A stretch of DNA of 64,000 nucleotides from JAOABP01 sp964590395 (GCA_964590395.1 CAZPVT010000022.1:1-64000); one strand, 5' to 3'. Counted from the first letter of the stretch, positions 35,575 through 45,208 are shown. A program made the numbers and translations. The notes: generated from the letters alone by a model not told the origin.

Positions 35575-35592
35575 CTGCCCGGCTACGGGCAG
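35575..35592 (+). other. Perfect hairpin between rplI and the bifunctional nuclease gene
   Basis: CTGCCCG, loop GCTA, CGGGCAG (seven perfect pairs), followed by AAAAACC and not by a T-run. It may stabilise or be processed in the mRNA; it is not a canonical terminator. Confidence 0.4.
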
Positions 35593-35626
35593 AAAAACCA
35601 AATGGTCAACATCAGCGGATAACAGG

Positions 35627-36112
35627 ATGATCGAAGTAATGGTTGAGGCGGTGCTGATTGATAAGAGTACTAATTCGCCGGTAATGCTGTTGCGGGAAGT
35701 TGGTGGTACCAGGGTCCTGCCCGTTTTTATCGGTCCAGCAGAAGCTTCCGCAATTATTTATGCGCTGGAACGCACCCAGTATCCCCGACCGTTGACCCTG
35801 GATATGATGAGAAATCTGATCCTGGGCTTGAACGGCAAGGTGCGACGGGTGATCATAAACCGACTTGCTGAAGAGACTTTTTTTGCGGAGGTAGTGCTGG
35901 AAAGTCAGGAAAAGGTGGTGGCGATTGATGCCCGACCCTCGGATTCGGTGGGCTTGGCACTGCGGGTCGGGGCACCGATTTATGTTGAAGAGGAGGTTAT
36001 GGAGCAGGCGGGTCAGTGGTTGAGCGCGGAGGATGAGGAGCATCTGCGCGAACTACGGGAAAAACTGCGGGGTGTCAACCCGGAAGATTTTGGTTCTTAC
36101 GATATTATTTAG
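35627..36112 (+). CDS. Bifunctional nuclease domain protein (DUF151/BFN)
   Basis: 161 residues, one domain plus an acidic tail. MIEVMVEAVLIDKSTNSPVM, then VFIGPAEASAIIYALE, RPLTLDMMRNLILGLNGKV and DARPSDSVGLALRVGAPIYV are the conserved blocks. Family members include plant BFN with RNase/DNase activity; in bacteria the role is mostly unknown. It precedes tyrS by six bases and is probably cotranscribed. Confidence 0.9.
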   Translation: MIEVMVEAVLIDKSTNSPVMLLREVGGTRVLPVFIGPAEASAIIYALERTQYPRPLTLDMMRNLILGLNGKVRRVIINRLAEETFFAEVVLESQEKVVAIDARPSDSVGLALRVGAPIYVEEEVMEQAGQWLSAEDEEHLRELREKLRGVNPEDFGSYDII

Positions 36113-36118
36113 GGAAGT

Positions 36119-37324
36119 GTGAGTAGTCCGATAATTGAGAAACTGAAGAGCGGGGTTGAGCGGCTGGAAACCGAAGCGGACCTGGTAGAGCGGCTGGCAA
36201 ACTCAATGGCAACCGGCAAGCCTCTGCGGGTGAAATTAGGGATTGATGCTTCAGGGCCAGATATCCATCTCGGTTTTGCGGTGGTGTTACGCAAACTACG
36301 GCAGTTTCAGGACTTGGGCCATATCGCGGTGCTGATCGTCGGCGATTTCACCGGGAGAATCGGTGATCCGACTGGCAGGTCAAAGACCAGACCCCAACTG
36401 TCTGACGAGCAGATTAAGGAGAATATGGCACGGTATCGGGAACAGGTGTTTAAAATCCTTAACCCGGAGCGGTGCGAGTTTCGGTATAATTCAGAATGGC
36501 TGGACAAACTGCAGGCGCTGGATATGGTTAATTTGTCTGCCCGTTATACGGTTGCCCGGTTGATCGAACGGGAGGATTTTAAAAAACGGTTGGAAACCGG
36601 CGCACCGCTTTTTGTCCACGAACTGCTTTATCCGTTGTTTCAGGGTTATGATTCGGTGATGGTGCAGGCGGATGTGGAGTTGGGTGGTGCTGACCAGTAT
36701 TGGAATCTATTAGTTGGAAGGGAACTGCAGGCACGATTCGGACAAGCGCCGCAGGTGATTATGACCGTGCCACTATTGGTTGGCACTGACGGCAAGCAGA
36801 AGATGTCAAAATCCTACGGTAATTACATCGGCATCAGTGAATCGGCAGAGGAGATGTTTGGAAAACTGATGTCCATACCGGACGAGTTGATTCTCGACTA
36901 CTTTCGGCTGGCCACGGATAAAACCGCTACAGAGATCGCTGACTATGCTCGCCGGCTCCAGAGTGGTGAGAATCCGCGTTACATCAAGGCGGAGCTGGCA
37001 AAGGCGGTGGTGGTGCTTTATCATTCACCATCAGCAGCGGAAAGAGCTAATGCGGAATTTGACCGCATCTTCCGGGAGAAGCAGGTGCCTTCAGAGATAC
37101 GGGAATATCAGGTTCCAGTATCGGGGATGAACATCGTTGACATCATTGTTAATGCTGGGTTGTTGCCATCAAAGAGCGAGACCCGGCGGAAAATGCAGGA
37201 GGGTGCGGTGTATCTGGATGGTGCACGGATTACCGATCCAGAACAGGTGTTCAAGCCGTCAACACTGCCCGCAGTTTTGAAGGTCGGTAAGAGGAAATTC
37301 ATCCGGCTGGTCGCCGGTGGATAG
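36119..37324 (+). CDS. tyrS: Tyrosyl-tRNA synthetase
   Basis: 401 residues from a GTG start. Class I synthetase: HIGH-like HLGF (50-53), KMSKS at ~228-232 (KQKMSKSYGN), tyrosine-pocket residues in LLYPLFQGYDSVMVQADVEL and GADQYWNL. The C-terminal ~65 residues form an S4 RNA-binding domain (MQEGAVYLDGARITDPEQVF). Charges tRNA-Tyr. The HLGF form and overall layout fit the TyrZ (TyrRS type 2) group. Confidence 0.96.
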   Translation: MSSPIIEKLKSGVERLETEADLVERLANSMATGKPLRVKLGIDASGPDIHLGFAVVLRKLRQFQDLGHIAVLIVGDFTGRIGDPTGRSKTRPQLSDEQIKENMARYREQVFKILNPERCEFRYNSEWLDKLQALDMVNLSARYTVARLIEREDFKKRLETGAPLFVHELLYPLFQGYDSVMVQADVELGGADQYWNLLVGRELQARFGQAPQVIMTVPLLVGTDGKQKMSKSYGNYIGISESAEEMFGKLMSIPDELILDYFRLATDKTATEIADYARRLQSGENPRYIKAELAKAVVVLYHSPSAAERANAEFDRIFREKQVPSEIREYQVPVSGMNIVDIIVNAGLLPSKSETRRKMQEGAVYLDGARITDPEQVFKPSTLPAVLKVGKRKFIRLVAGG

Positions 37325-37342
37325 TTATGGAAAGGAGGATGG

Positions 37343-37651
37343 ATGATTGAAGAAAAACAGCCACCCCCGGGACAACCGGTTCAGGTGGAGATCGGGGAGA
37401 AGGAGTCTGAGGGTATTTATTCCAATTTTGTTTTGATTGCTCATTCCGCATCAGAGTTCATCATCGACTTTGCCAGGATTCTGCCCGGTTTATCCAAAGC
37501 CAAGGTATTCTCACGGATTGTAATGACCCCCCAACATGCGGCGCTGTTGCACGAGGCGCTGGCAGAAAACATCCGGAAGTATGAGGCACGGTTTGGTAAG
37601 ATTAAGGTTTACGGGCAGAAAGAGGATACCACCAAGACTCTCGGTTTTTAG
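37343..37651 (+). CDS. DUF3467 family protein
   Basis: 102 residues. GIYSNFVLIAHSASEFIIDF, FARILPG, SRIVMTPQHAALLHEAL and ENIRKYEARFGKI are the conserved blocks of DUF3467, a small widespread protein of unknown role. Preceded by AAAGGAGG. It lies between tyrS and the CCA/poly(A) polymerase gene. Confidence 0.88.
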   Translation: MIEEKQPPPGQPVQVEIGEKESEGIYSNFVLIAHSASEFIIDFARILPGLSKAKVFSRIVMTPQHAALLHEALAENIRKYEARFGKIKVYGQKEDTTKTLGF

Positions 37652-37716
37652 GGTCAGCGCTAATTGTGGCAAGCTGCGGGTGTTTAGATCGGCGGCGCGT
37701 TGCAAACTGTGCGGCG

Positions 37717-38952
37717 ATGTCGATGCAGGAAACCGATTTTCTCCAACAGATTCCCAAACCCTGCTTTTTAACCGTTCAACTGGTTCAGCACTGGGGTGGG
37801 CAGGCATTTCTAGTTGGCGGATTGGTGCGCGACTGGTTGTTGGGTAACCGGTCGCGGCTTGACAGTAGGCCAGACTGGGATTTAGCGGTTGATCTGCGTG
37901 GTACCGGCTATACTCTTACCCAACTTTTACAAAAGTTAAGCCAAGAGAACAACGGCAGATATGTTTCGCATCAACAGTTTCTCACCGGCACAGTTACCCT
38001 GCCGAATTTAAGGATTGACATTTCCCATACCCGGAACGAGCGCTATCCAGAACCCGCGGTTTTACCAAGGGTGAAGCCGGACGGAATTGAGGCGGATTTG
38101 CTGCGCCGGGATTTCACGGTCAATGCCCTAGCGGTAACGCTCACCGGTGATAAACCGGGCACAGTTATTGACCCAACCGGTGGTGGTGCGGATCTGGAAG
38201 CCCGGTTGATCCGAATTATTCATCCAAACAGTTTCATAGATGACCCGACCAGGATATTCCGGGCGATCCGGTTTGCGGCGAGGCTGAATTTTGCTATTGA
38301 GTCAGGCACGCTATTTCTTTTACGCACAGCGGTCCGCGAGGGTTATCTAAGGCGGTTGACACCGGAACGGGTTCTGTATGAGCTGCGCTGCGTCTGTGCG
38401 GAGGCAACCGCGTTTAAGATCTTAGAGGCGGCGCTCAAGGAGGGTGTGCTGGCAGGATGTTTTGAGTGGTCAAAGCCGAAATTTTTACAGGCAGAATTAG
38501 ATAAGCTGAGCCGGGCGGGAATCAGCGGGGAGTTGCTATTTATGTATCTTTTAAGCCGGCTGCCGGTTGACAGCAGTTTTCCAATTAGCCGGGCTGAACA
38601 GCAGGTCCGGTTGGCGATAAGGGACTTTCGCCGGACAGCAAATCGGTTGCGCCGGGCAAAACGGCGGTCAACCGTTTACCAACTGCTGATGAGGCTGCCG
38701 GCTCCGGCGCTGGAGATTTTGGCGGCGTTAAATACGGGGGTGATCAAGAGAAGGCTGAAATTGTATTTAGCTGAGGTTAGTAAAATTCAGCCGGAATTGA
38801 CCGCGGCAGAGTTGCTGGCTGCTGGGGTCAAACCCGGACCAAAATTAGGTAAGATGCTTAAGAAACTGCTTTGGGCAAAACTTGATCGCCAGGTGAAGAC
38901 CCGGGAAGATGAAATGGTTCTGATCAACAGAATACGGGGCAGAAGTGGTTGA
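37717..38952 (+). CDS. CCA-adding enzyme / poly(A) polymerase family nucleotidyltransferase
   Basis: About 411 residues. Head domain: FLVGGLVRDWLLG (G-G-x-x-RD), RPDWDLAVD with the two metal-binding Asp, RIDISHTRNERYPEP, and LLRRDFTVNALAV. The neck follows: DPTRIFRAIRFAARLNFAIE. It adds CCA to tRNA 3' ends, or A only if an A-adding or poly(A) type. No HD domain is obvious. Start is uncertain: GTG 37666 is in frame, but ATG 37717 or 37723 gives a more typical N-terminus. Overlaps the site-2 protease by eight bases. Confidence 0.9.
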   Translation: MSMQETDFLQQIPKPCFLTVQLVQHWGGQAFLVGGLVRDWLLGNRSRLDSRPDWDLAVDLRGTGYTLTQLLQKLSQENNGRYVSHQQFLTGTVTLPNLRIDISHTRNERYPEPAVLPRVKPDGIEADLLRRDFTVNALAVTLTGDKPGTVIDPTGGGADLEARLIRIIHPNSFIDDPTRIFRAIRFAARLNFAIESGTLFLLRTAVREGYLRRLTPERVLYELRCVCAEATAFKILEAALKEGVLAGCFEWSKPKFLQAELDKLSRAGISGELLFMYLLSRLPVDSSFPISRAEQQVRLAIRDFRRTANRLRRAKRRSTVYQLLMRLPAPALEILAALNTGVIKRRLKLYLAEVSKIQPELTAAELLAAGVKPGPKLGKMLKKLLWAKLDRQVKTREDEMVLINRIRGRSG

Positions 38953-39568
38953 CCTACAGCAGATTTTCATTTCCTTGCCGGCGATCCTCTTCGGTTTGAC
39001 AATTCACGAATTCAGTCATGGCTATGTTGCCCTGATGCTCGGTGATCCGACCGCGCGCGAACAGGGTAGGTTGACTTTAAATCCACTGAAACATCTTGAT
39101 CCGATAGGCACTTTGCTTTTGCTTTTACCCTGGACTCGGTTCGGCTGGGCAAAGCCGGTACCGATTAATCCAAGTAACTTTCGCCATCCGGTAAGGGACC
39201 TGGCGATCTCATCACTTGCAGGCCCAGCTGCTAACTTTTTTGTCGCGGTGGTGGCGGGGTTACTTGTGCGGTTGCTGATCTGGACCAGCACCGCCGGTTT
39301 CTGGTTACATCTCGCAAACAATTTTGTCATTTACAATCTGATTCTGGGTTTTTTCAATCTCATGCCGATTCCACCACTTGACGGCTCAAGGCTGGTTTAT
39401 TATCTTTTACCAGCACATTACGCGGCGTGGTTGAACAGACTGGAGCAGTTCGGGTTTTTAAGTCTCGTGCTGCTTTTTGCGTTCGGTCTGCCGATATTTA
39501 GGTATCTGCTAATACCCGTGGTCTTTTTGACCGTGCGGTTGTTGACCGGACAGTTGTTAATCTGGTAA
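38945..39568 (+). CDS. Site-2 protease family membrane metalloprotease (M50)
   Basis: 207 residues, GTG start, about six membrane spans. Zinc ligands: HEFSH (~22) and NLMPIPPLDGS (~147) with the catalytic Glu in the first. WAKPVPINPSNFRHPVRD is the typical loop of the short S2P group that lacks PDZ and CBS domains. It likely cleaves membrane-anchored regulators or leftover signal peptides. Between the CCA enzyme and ftsK in one operon. Confidence 0.9.
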   Translation: MVDLQQIFISLPAILFGLTIHEFSHGYVALMLGDPTAREQGRLTLNPLKHLDPIGTLLLLLPWTRFGWAKPVPINPSNFRHPVRDLAISSLAGPAANFFVAVVAGLLVRLLIWTSTAGFWLHLANNFVIYNLILGFFNLMPIPPLDGSRLVYYLLPAHYAAWLNRLEQFGFLSLVLLFAFGLPIFRYLLIPVVFLTVRLLTGQLLIW

Positions 39569-39577
39569 GGATAGAAG

Positions 39578-42157
39578 ATGGCAAAAAGAGGTAAGAACCG
39601 GTTTCGGCTGGTGCGATTTATAATTCAACTGGTGTTTAGCGCACTGGTGCTTTTTGTTACTGCCAGTATGCTCGCTTTACTTTTCGGCAGGCACAGTGGC
39701 GTAATCGGAAACTTTTTAGCCCAAATGGTCTTCTCGTTTTTTGGCGGCTTGGGCTTTCTGGTGTTGGCCATTGCAGGCACCGCGGTAGTGCTATGGTTCG
39801 TTCAGTTGGATGGTTGGCGCCGATTCTGGAGTTTTGTCCTGTTGGCAACCGGGGTGTTTTTGGGGACGGCCGTTTTGTCATTTTATGCGGGTGTGGGGAA
39901 TCCGGTGGATGCTGACAGCGTCTTTCCAGTTGCCGGACAGGACAGTTTTACTGGTTTTCTGGGTGAGAGATTTACCCGTTTTTGCATGCCGTTGTTTGGC
40001 ATCGGCACGCTGGCAACAGTTGCACTCTGTCTTTACTGGGGGTTTGTCCTTTGGTTTAGACGGGGCAAGGGTAAAGACCTGATCCCGAGTCTACTCATCC
40101 CATTGTACGGACTCATTTTACAGTTCTGGTTTGCCTATTTTAACTCGCCGGTTACTGTCGCAGGTAGTTGGGGTTATCTGGTAGTTGATTATCTGGTTGA
40201 GCTGTTTGGAGGTTTCGGAACATTACTGGTGCTGCTCGTCGCGCTGGTGAGCACCATCTCGGTTACTGGCTTGAACATCCCCGTGGTCAATAGGTTTTTA
40301 GGGCAGGGCAGGTTGCTTTGTCTTGGGTTGATCAAAAAGATAAGGGCGTGTTTATTGCGGCCAGCCAGACCGGTCATTCAGATTACAACCACACCACCAC
40401 CAGTAACACCAGCCCCACCTCAGGCCGAGCTCTTCCCAGTGGCAACCGAGCCTGCTGAGCCAGAGCCGGCACGACCGATGAAGCCACCGTCCGTGATCAG
40501 GAGCGAGGTGAAGTTCGACCAGCCGCAATTTCAGCAGGAGTTTCTGGAGTGTTTAGACCAGCCTGGTGCCCGGGACAAGGTTTTCAAAGACCAAAAGGAA
40601 GCAGAGGTAGAGGGTGAACTTTTACTCAACAAACTGCATGAGTTTGGGGTTGACGGCAAGCTGACCGCGATCCTCTCTGGTCCAATGATTACCAGGTTTG
40701 AATTGGAGCCTGCGCCCGGGGTCCGTTGTAGTGGTATTGAAAGTTTGGCAGATGATATTGCCTTGGCGCTTTCCGCAGAAAGGGTGCGGATTTTGGCCCC
40801 GATCCCTGGCAAAAGTGCGGTCGGGGTGGAGATTCCGAACAAGAGCCGGCGCACGGTCTATCTCAGGGAGGTTTTGACGAGCGAACAGTTCCAGCAGTTG
40901 GATTCACCATTAGGATTTGCACTAGGAACGACCATCACTGGTGAGCCCTACTGTGCGGATCTGCGGGCAATGCCCCATATTCTAATCGCAGGAACCACCG
41001 GTTCGGGTAAATCGGTCTGCATCAATTCAATAATTATGTCTATCATCTACCGGGCAACACCCAGTGAGGTCCGTTTTCTCACTATCGACCCGAAACAACT
41101 GGAACTGCCAATCTACAACCCGATACCGCATCTGCTCTCCCGGACTACAATTGATCCAGAAAAGGTGGTCAACGAGCTCACCCGGATTGTGGCGATAATG
41201 GAAGCACGGTACAGTGAGTTTGCCGAACTGGGTGTGCGGGACATCACCAGCTTTAATGCCCGGTGTGAGGAGGTGGGTAGGAAAAAGAAGCCTTACATTG
41301 TGGTGGTGATTGACGAGCTGGCGGATTTAATGCAGCGGGCACCGACGGAGATTGAAGCGCGCATTATTCGGCTGGCGCAGATGTCACGGGCGGTTGGTAT
41401 TCATCTGGTGCTGGCAACACAGCGGCCATCAGTGGATGTGATTACCGGATTAATCAAGGCAAACTTCCCCTGCCGGATTGCATTTCAGGTCGCGACCAAA
41501 GTTGACTCACGCACAATTCTAGATGCTAACGGTGCGGAATCACTCTTGGGTCGCGGCGATATGCTCTTTCTGCCCCCGGGCAAGGGCGAACCAGTGCGTC
41601 TGCATGGCTGTTTTGTTTCGGAACGAGCAGCGAAAAAGGTGGTGGAACTGTGGGCACACCGTTATCTCACCGGACTTTTAAGCGAACTGGTTGATGATCC
41701 GATAGCCAAATCCCGGGCGTTGATTCAGGCGGATGTGGTGGATGTTCTCTATGACTCCCGGCACTCCGCGAAGGGTAGAAAACTGGAAAGAGTTCGGGAG
41801 TTCCTTTCGCCAGAAATAGTTGACAGCCTGCTGGCGCGTCATTATTATGAACCGCTGGACGAGGAGATTGATGGAAATGAAGGAATCAGCACCGGTGAAG
41901 GTAATGGCGGTGAGAGTTACGACCAGTTCTTTACAGATGCGGCAAGGCTGGTGGTTCTATACCGCGAGGCATCGGTCTCAATGCTCCAGCGCCGGCTGGA
42001 TGTTGGCTGGGCGCGTGCCGGCAGGATCATTGACCAACTGGAACGGGCGGGTATTGTCGGACCGCACGCCGGCTCCAAGCCGCGCAAGGTTTTGATCGAT
42101 AATGAAACGGAGTTGCAGCAGAAGTTGAACGAAATTTTTAATAAGGAAAATGGTTAG
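39578..42157 (+). CDS. ftsK: DNA translocase FtsK/SpoIIIE
   Basis: 859 residues. Four to five membrane helices at the N-terminus (to ~225), a Pro-rich linker (~265-310), then the motor: Walker A GTTGSGKS (~472-479), Walker B VVVIDELADLM, and QMSRAVGIHLVLATQRPSVD. The C-terminal gamma winged helix (FFTDAARLVVLYREASVSML, RAGIVGPHAGSKPR) reads oriented KOPS-type sites. It pumps chromosome ends through the closing septum and activates XerCD. Overlaps the next gene by eight bases. Confidence 0.96.
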   Translation: MAKRGKNRFRLVRFIIQLVFSALVLFVTASMLALLFGRHSGVIGNFLAQMVFSFFGGLGFLVLAIAGTAVVLWFVQLDGWRRFWSFVLLATGVFLGTAVLSFYAGVGNPVDADSVFPVAGQDSFTGFLGERFTRFCMPLFGIGTLATVALCLYWGFVLWFRRGKGKDLIPSLLIPLYGLILQFWFAYFNSPVTVAGSWGYLVVDYLVELFGGFGTLLVLLVALVSTISVTGLNIPVVNRFLGQGRLLCLGLIKKIRACLLRPARPVIQITTTPPPVTPAPPQAELFPVATEPAEPEPARPMKPPSVIRSEVKFDQPQFQQEFLECLDQPGARDKVFKDQKEAEVEGELLLNKLHEFGVDGKLTAILSGPMITRFELEPAPGVRCSGIESLADDIALALSAERVRILAPIPGKSAVGVEIPNKSRRTVYLREVLTSEQFQQLDSPLGFALGTTITGEPYCADLRAMPHILIAGTTGSGKSVCINSIIMSIIYRATPSEVRFLTIDPKQLELPIYNPIPHLLSRTTIDPEKVVNELTRIVAIMEARYSEFAELGVRDITSFNARCEEVGRKKKPYIVVVIDELADLMQRAPTEIEARIIRLAQMSRAVGIHLVLATQRPSVDVITGLIKANFPCRIAFQVATKVDSRTILDANGAESLLGRGDMLFLPPGKGEPVRLHGCFVSERAAKKVVELWAHRYLTGLLSELVDDPIAKSRALIQADVVDVLYDSRHSAKGRKLERVREFLSPEIVDSLLARHYYEPLDEEIDGNEGISTGEGNGGESYDQFFTDAARLVVLYREASVSMLQRRLDVGWARAGRIIDQLERAGIVGPHAGSKPRKVLIDNETELQQKLNEIFNKENG

Positions 42158-42812
42158 TCCAAAGGTTTATCGCAACTGGATAAAGGTCTTGGTTGACCAG
42201 ATTCCTGCGGAGACCGATGAGTCAATTAAGAGTTATATAATCTCTAGGCCAGAGGCAAAGCAGGTTGTTCCTAAGCCAGAAATTACAGTTGGTGACCACT
42301 GGTTCGCAATCCGTAGGTACCACGACCTGGTTTCCGCTGAAGACCTGCTTGAAGTTTATATTAGCAACAGCCGCTCGGGTGCGGAATGGATGGGTTATGA
42401 CCGAATTGACCCGCGCTGGATTGATGCGGAAGGCAGAGATATGGACCGCTGGGAGCTCACCCGGGCATATATGCGGCCGAAATACCGCGGTGCCAATTAC
42501 TCACCGTTTATGGTGGAACTGGTGCTCGCCCTTTGTAAGAAAAACCGTGGGTATTCAGTTGTTGCCTATCCCCGGCATGTGGCGATGCTGGTCACGCTGA
42601 TTAAGATGGGGTTTAAGACGTTGGATGGTAAATACGATGCCACGCTGAAGAGAATTCTCTCGCAGGGAGCGCGCTGGTATCCGCACAATACTACTCAGCG
42701 CCGGCTATACTATGCCCAGGAGTTTCGTCCCTTCATCATTGAGGGCAGTTTCATTATGGAAAAACGGGTTAGGGGAATGACCGTTTGGGAGTTCCTCTGG
42801 CAGAAGATCTAA
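42150..42812 (+). CDS. Putative GNAT-fold acyltransferase
   Basis: 220 residues. The middle part, WELTRAYMRPKYRGANYSPF, MVELVLALCKKNRGYSVVAY and PRHVAMLVTLIKMGFK, has the spacing of a GNAT acetyl-CoA-binding motif (R-x-x-YRG) followed by the C-terminal strand-helix-strand of acyltransferases. No family name recognised; the substrate is unknown. Starts inside the end of ftsK, so translation is coupled. Confidence 0.5.
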   Translation: MVSPKVYRNWIKVLVDQIPAETDESIKSYIISRPEAKQVVPKPEITVGDHWFAIRRYHDLVSAEDLLEVYISNSRSGAEWMGYDRIDPRWIDAEGRDMDRWELTRAYMRPKYRGANYSPFMVELVLALCKKNRGYSVVAYPRHVAMLVTLIKMGFKTLDGKYDATLKRILSQGARWYPHNTTQRRLYYAQEFRPFIIEGSFIMEKRVRGMTVWEFLWQKI

Positions 42813-43816
42813 CCGTTATTTAATTTTAGTTTCGGCAACTGGCTCGCACCTAAAATTCCGGCATCATCACCCAGCCGGGAAAGAACAATTTTTACCTGCC
42901 GGTTTGTACCGTAAATACGGTTTAAAACCGCCCGTTCTACTGCCCGTAAAAGCGGCTTTCCCATCCGGCTGACACCACCACCGAGCACAACGATTTCCGG
43001 GTCAAGGAGCATCAACGCATTATAAATTCCCAGTCCAAGAATTGTGCCGGTCTCCTCAGTAATCTGCCGGGCAATTTTATCACCCTTTACCGCTGCCCTG
43101 CCGATTTCCTTGGTGGTCAGCCGGCGCAGGTTATACTTGACCAGGTCAAAGATCATGCTTAACCGCTCGCCACCATCACCGAAAATCGTCAACTGATTAC
43201 GGGAGGCATTAATCCTTTTCTGCTGTTGACGTAGGGCACGCCGGCACCGGGTAATAATCCCCTCGGCTCCCACATACCGTTCCAGACATCCCTGTTTGCC
43301 ACAACTGCAGCGCGGTCCGTTAGGATTGATAATGGTATGTCCCAGTTCTCCTGCGAAGTGATTTGCGCCCAACAGTAGCCGGCTGTCAGCAATTACCCCG
43401 GTGCCGATACCGGTTCCCAGTGTGATACAGAGTGCATGCTGATAGTTTCTGGCAGCACCAAAGAGCCACTCGCCCAGCGCTACCGCATTGGCGTCATTAC
43501 CGACTGCCACATTCATCCTGGTCAGTTTGGTAAGGACCTCCTTTACCGGCGCCTTATGCCAGTTCGGTAGATTGGGTGAAGTGAAAACAAATCCGGATTG
43601 GTGGTCAACCAGGCCGGCAACACCAACCCCCAGACTTTCCACCTGCCGGTCTCTGACTAAACTCTGCACCGTCCGCGCCACCTTTTCCAAAACATTGCCT
43701 ACGGTCTCAATGGGATCGGTAGAAAACCGGCGCCGGGTTAAAACCCGGCCGGTTTCGTCAACCAGCCCGATTTTGATGTTGGTGCCCCCGATGTCAACGC
43801 CGACGGAGAGGCTCAT
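42809..43816 (-). CDS. ROK-family sugar kinase (probable glucokinase)
   Basis: 335 residues. ATP-binding start VGVDIGGTNIKIGLVDETG; ELGHTIINPNGPRCSCGKQG with the ROK zinc motif C-x-C-G-x-x-G-C-L-E (~160); catalytic Asp in VAVGNDANAVALGEW. Single domain without the DNA-binding helix of ROK repressors, so an enzyme: glucose or N-acetylhexosamine kinase. Overlaps the GlmU-like gene by 23 bp. Confidence 0.9.
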   Translation of the reverse strand: MSLSVGVDIGGTNIKIGLVDETGRVLTRRRFSTDPIETVGNVLEKVARTVQSLVRDRQVESLGVGVAGLVDHQSGFVFTSPNLPNWHKAPVKEVLTKLTRMNVAVGNDANAVALGEWLFGAARNYQHALCITLGTGIGTGVIADSRLLLGANHFAGELGHTIINPNGPRCSCGKQGCLERYVGAEGIITRCRRALRQQQKRINASRNQLTIFGDGGERLSMIFDLVKYNLRRLTTKEIGRAAVKGDKIARQITEETGTILGLGIYNALMLLDPEIVVLGGGVSRMGKPLLRAVERAVLNRIYGTNRQVKIVLSRLGDDAGILGASQLPKLKLNNG

Positions 43817-44951
43817 CGCTTAAACTGCGTTCATATAAACTTAAAAGTAAATTCTCGTAACACCTTGATGGTTCAACACCGCGGCGTGCCATCACCCGCC
43901 GGCAGAAATCAACAACCGTATCTTTTCGCCACCGCTCCGTTTTACCCCAGGCAAAAGCCGGAAGTGATTTTGGCACAACCCCGGGTTCGTACCAGTTTGC
44001 TCCGGTTCCCAATACCGCACCGGTTGGAATCATTGAGCCGATGGCGGTCTTGCAGTGATCACCGATAAAACAGCCCAGTTTAATCTGACCGGTATCGAGC
44101 TCCTTTTCCTTTAATTGGATCCTCACCGGCTGGTAGTTGTTCTTTAAATCGGAGCAGGTGGTCAGGGCGCCAAGGTTCACCCACTCACCGATATAACTGT
44201 GGCCAATAAACCCCTCGTGATGCTTGTTGCTGTAACCCTGAAAGATAGAACACTCCACCTCACCACCTATCCGGCACTCCGGACCAAATGAACAGCCATG
44301 ACGGACAGTTGCCTGGTCAATTACTGTCCGCTTACCGATGTACGCCGGGCCTTCAATATAACTCAGCGGTCCGATTATACACCCCTCATCGAGTAATACC
44401 GGGCCATTGGCAACTGAAATCACCGCTGATCTATGCACCTGCACATTTTTACTCCGAATTATACTCCCATCCTCGCCCTTTGCCATCTGCCGGATCTCGC
44501 GCTTCAACTCTATCGGGTTGTTAACCACCAACTCGTAGAGGTGGTGATAGACCATTGCCTTTATCTTCCGTTCCTTCAAGCCAAGTTGAAATTTACCCAA
44601 CGAGCCCGGCTTCCAAGAGCATGGCTTGTTCAACCTGAATCCCACGGCGCGGTTGTTGACCACAAACAGCTCCTCCTCGCCTTTTACCGGCACCATCTCT
44701 GCCAGAACCGCACTGGCAGAGAAAAACAGCGTCGGCGTTATTACCGGTTGATTGACCGCATAATCCGGATGCCTCTCCTTTACCAGGTCCGCAATCTCGT
44801 CCCGCACCCAGAGGTTGAATTTCTCTTTTGGGTACCGACGCCGGAATTTCTCTAAAAAATTGCCACAGCCAAAACGCAACTCAAAAACTGCGCGCAGATC
44901 AATCAGCGGATAAAAATTACCCCAGTTCTCATCTTCAAAAATGCAGAGCAT
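43794..44951 (-). CDS. GlmU-like nucleotidyltransferase / left-handed beta-helix protein
   Basis: 385 residues. The N-terminal ~170 residues resemble a degenerate nucleotidyltransferase (ENWGNFYPLIDLRAVFELRF, NNPIELKREIRQMA) and the C-terminus is a hexapeptide-repeat beta-helix (VLLDEGCIIGPLSYIEGPAY, GFIGHSYIGEWVNLGALTT, GCFIGDHCKTAIGSMIPTG). It matches the GlmU-family protein of Bacteroidetes-type genomes, which adjoins sugar kinases as here. I infer a role in UDP-GlcNAc or sugar-nucleotide synthesis. The usual LAAGxGTRM loop is not evident. Confidence 0.8.
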   Translation of the reverse strand: MLCIFEDENWGNFYPLIDLRAVFELRFGCGNFLEKFRRRYPKEKFNLWVRDEIADLVKERHPDYAVNQPVITPTLFFSASAVLAEMVPVKGEEELFVVNNRAVGFRLNKPCSWKPGSLGKFQLGLKERKIKAMVYHHLYELVVNNPIELKREIRQMAKGEDGSIIRSKNVQVHRSAVISVANGPVLLDEGCIIGPLSYIEGPAYIGKRTVIDQATVRHGCSFGPECRIGGEVECSIFQGYSNKHHEGFIGHSYIGEWVNLGALTTCSDLKNNYQPVRIQLKEKELDTGQIKLGCFIGDHCKTAIGSMIPTGAVLGTGANWYEPGVVPKSLPAFAWGKTERWRKDTVVDFCRRVMARRGVEPSRCYENLLLSLYERSLSDEPLRRR

Positions 44952-45068
44952 ACTTTAAGATACCCGCAACCTGCAAACTGTCAAGCACAGCACATGGGAC
45001 GATATATGTTGAAAACAACATCACATCCTATCTGAATACGGTTGGCGTGATGGTTGGTGGGTGTTATT

Positions 45069-45159
45069 GATTCTGGATTTACCGGCGAAGGAGTCTCTGT
45101 GCGGGTTTTCCATTTACCCGCGTATAGATTGCTTCGGCACTGCGTGCCTCGCAATGACA
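45069..45159 (+). repeat. Decayed copy 4 of the interspersed repeat
   Basis: From 45082 it aligns with the 101-bp element (CCGGCGAAGGA, GTCTCTGTGCGGGT) and its last ~35 bases are identical, ending CAATGACA at 45159. The left terminal repeat is decayed. The right flank AAAGAGGAAGATTTGACTTA is the same as at copy 3. The rest of 44952-45208 shows no gene. Confidence 0.8.
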
Positions 45160-45171
45160 AAAGAGGAAGAT

Positions 45172-45199
45172 TTGACTTATTTGGGAGATGGGATAAAAT
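45172..45199 (+). promoter_or_regulatory. Promoter of ndk and the C25 protease, near-leaderless
   Basis: TTGACT at 45172-45177, 16-base spacer, TAAAAT at 45194-45199, nine bases to GTG 45209. The -35 box lies in the flank shared with repeat copy 3. Confidence 0.6.
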
Positions 45200-45208
45200 A
45201 TTTTCTTA

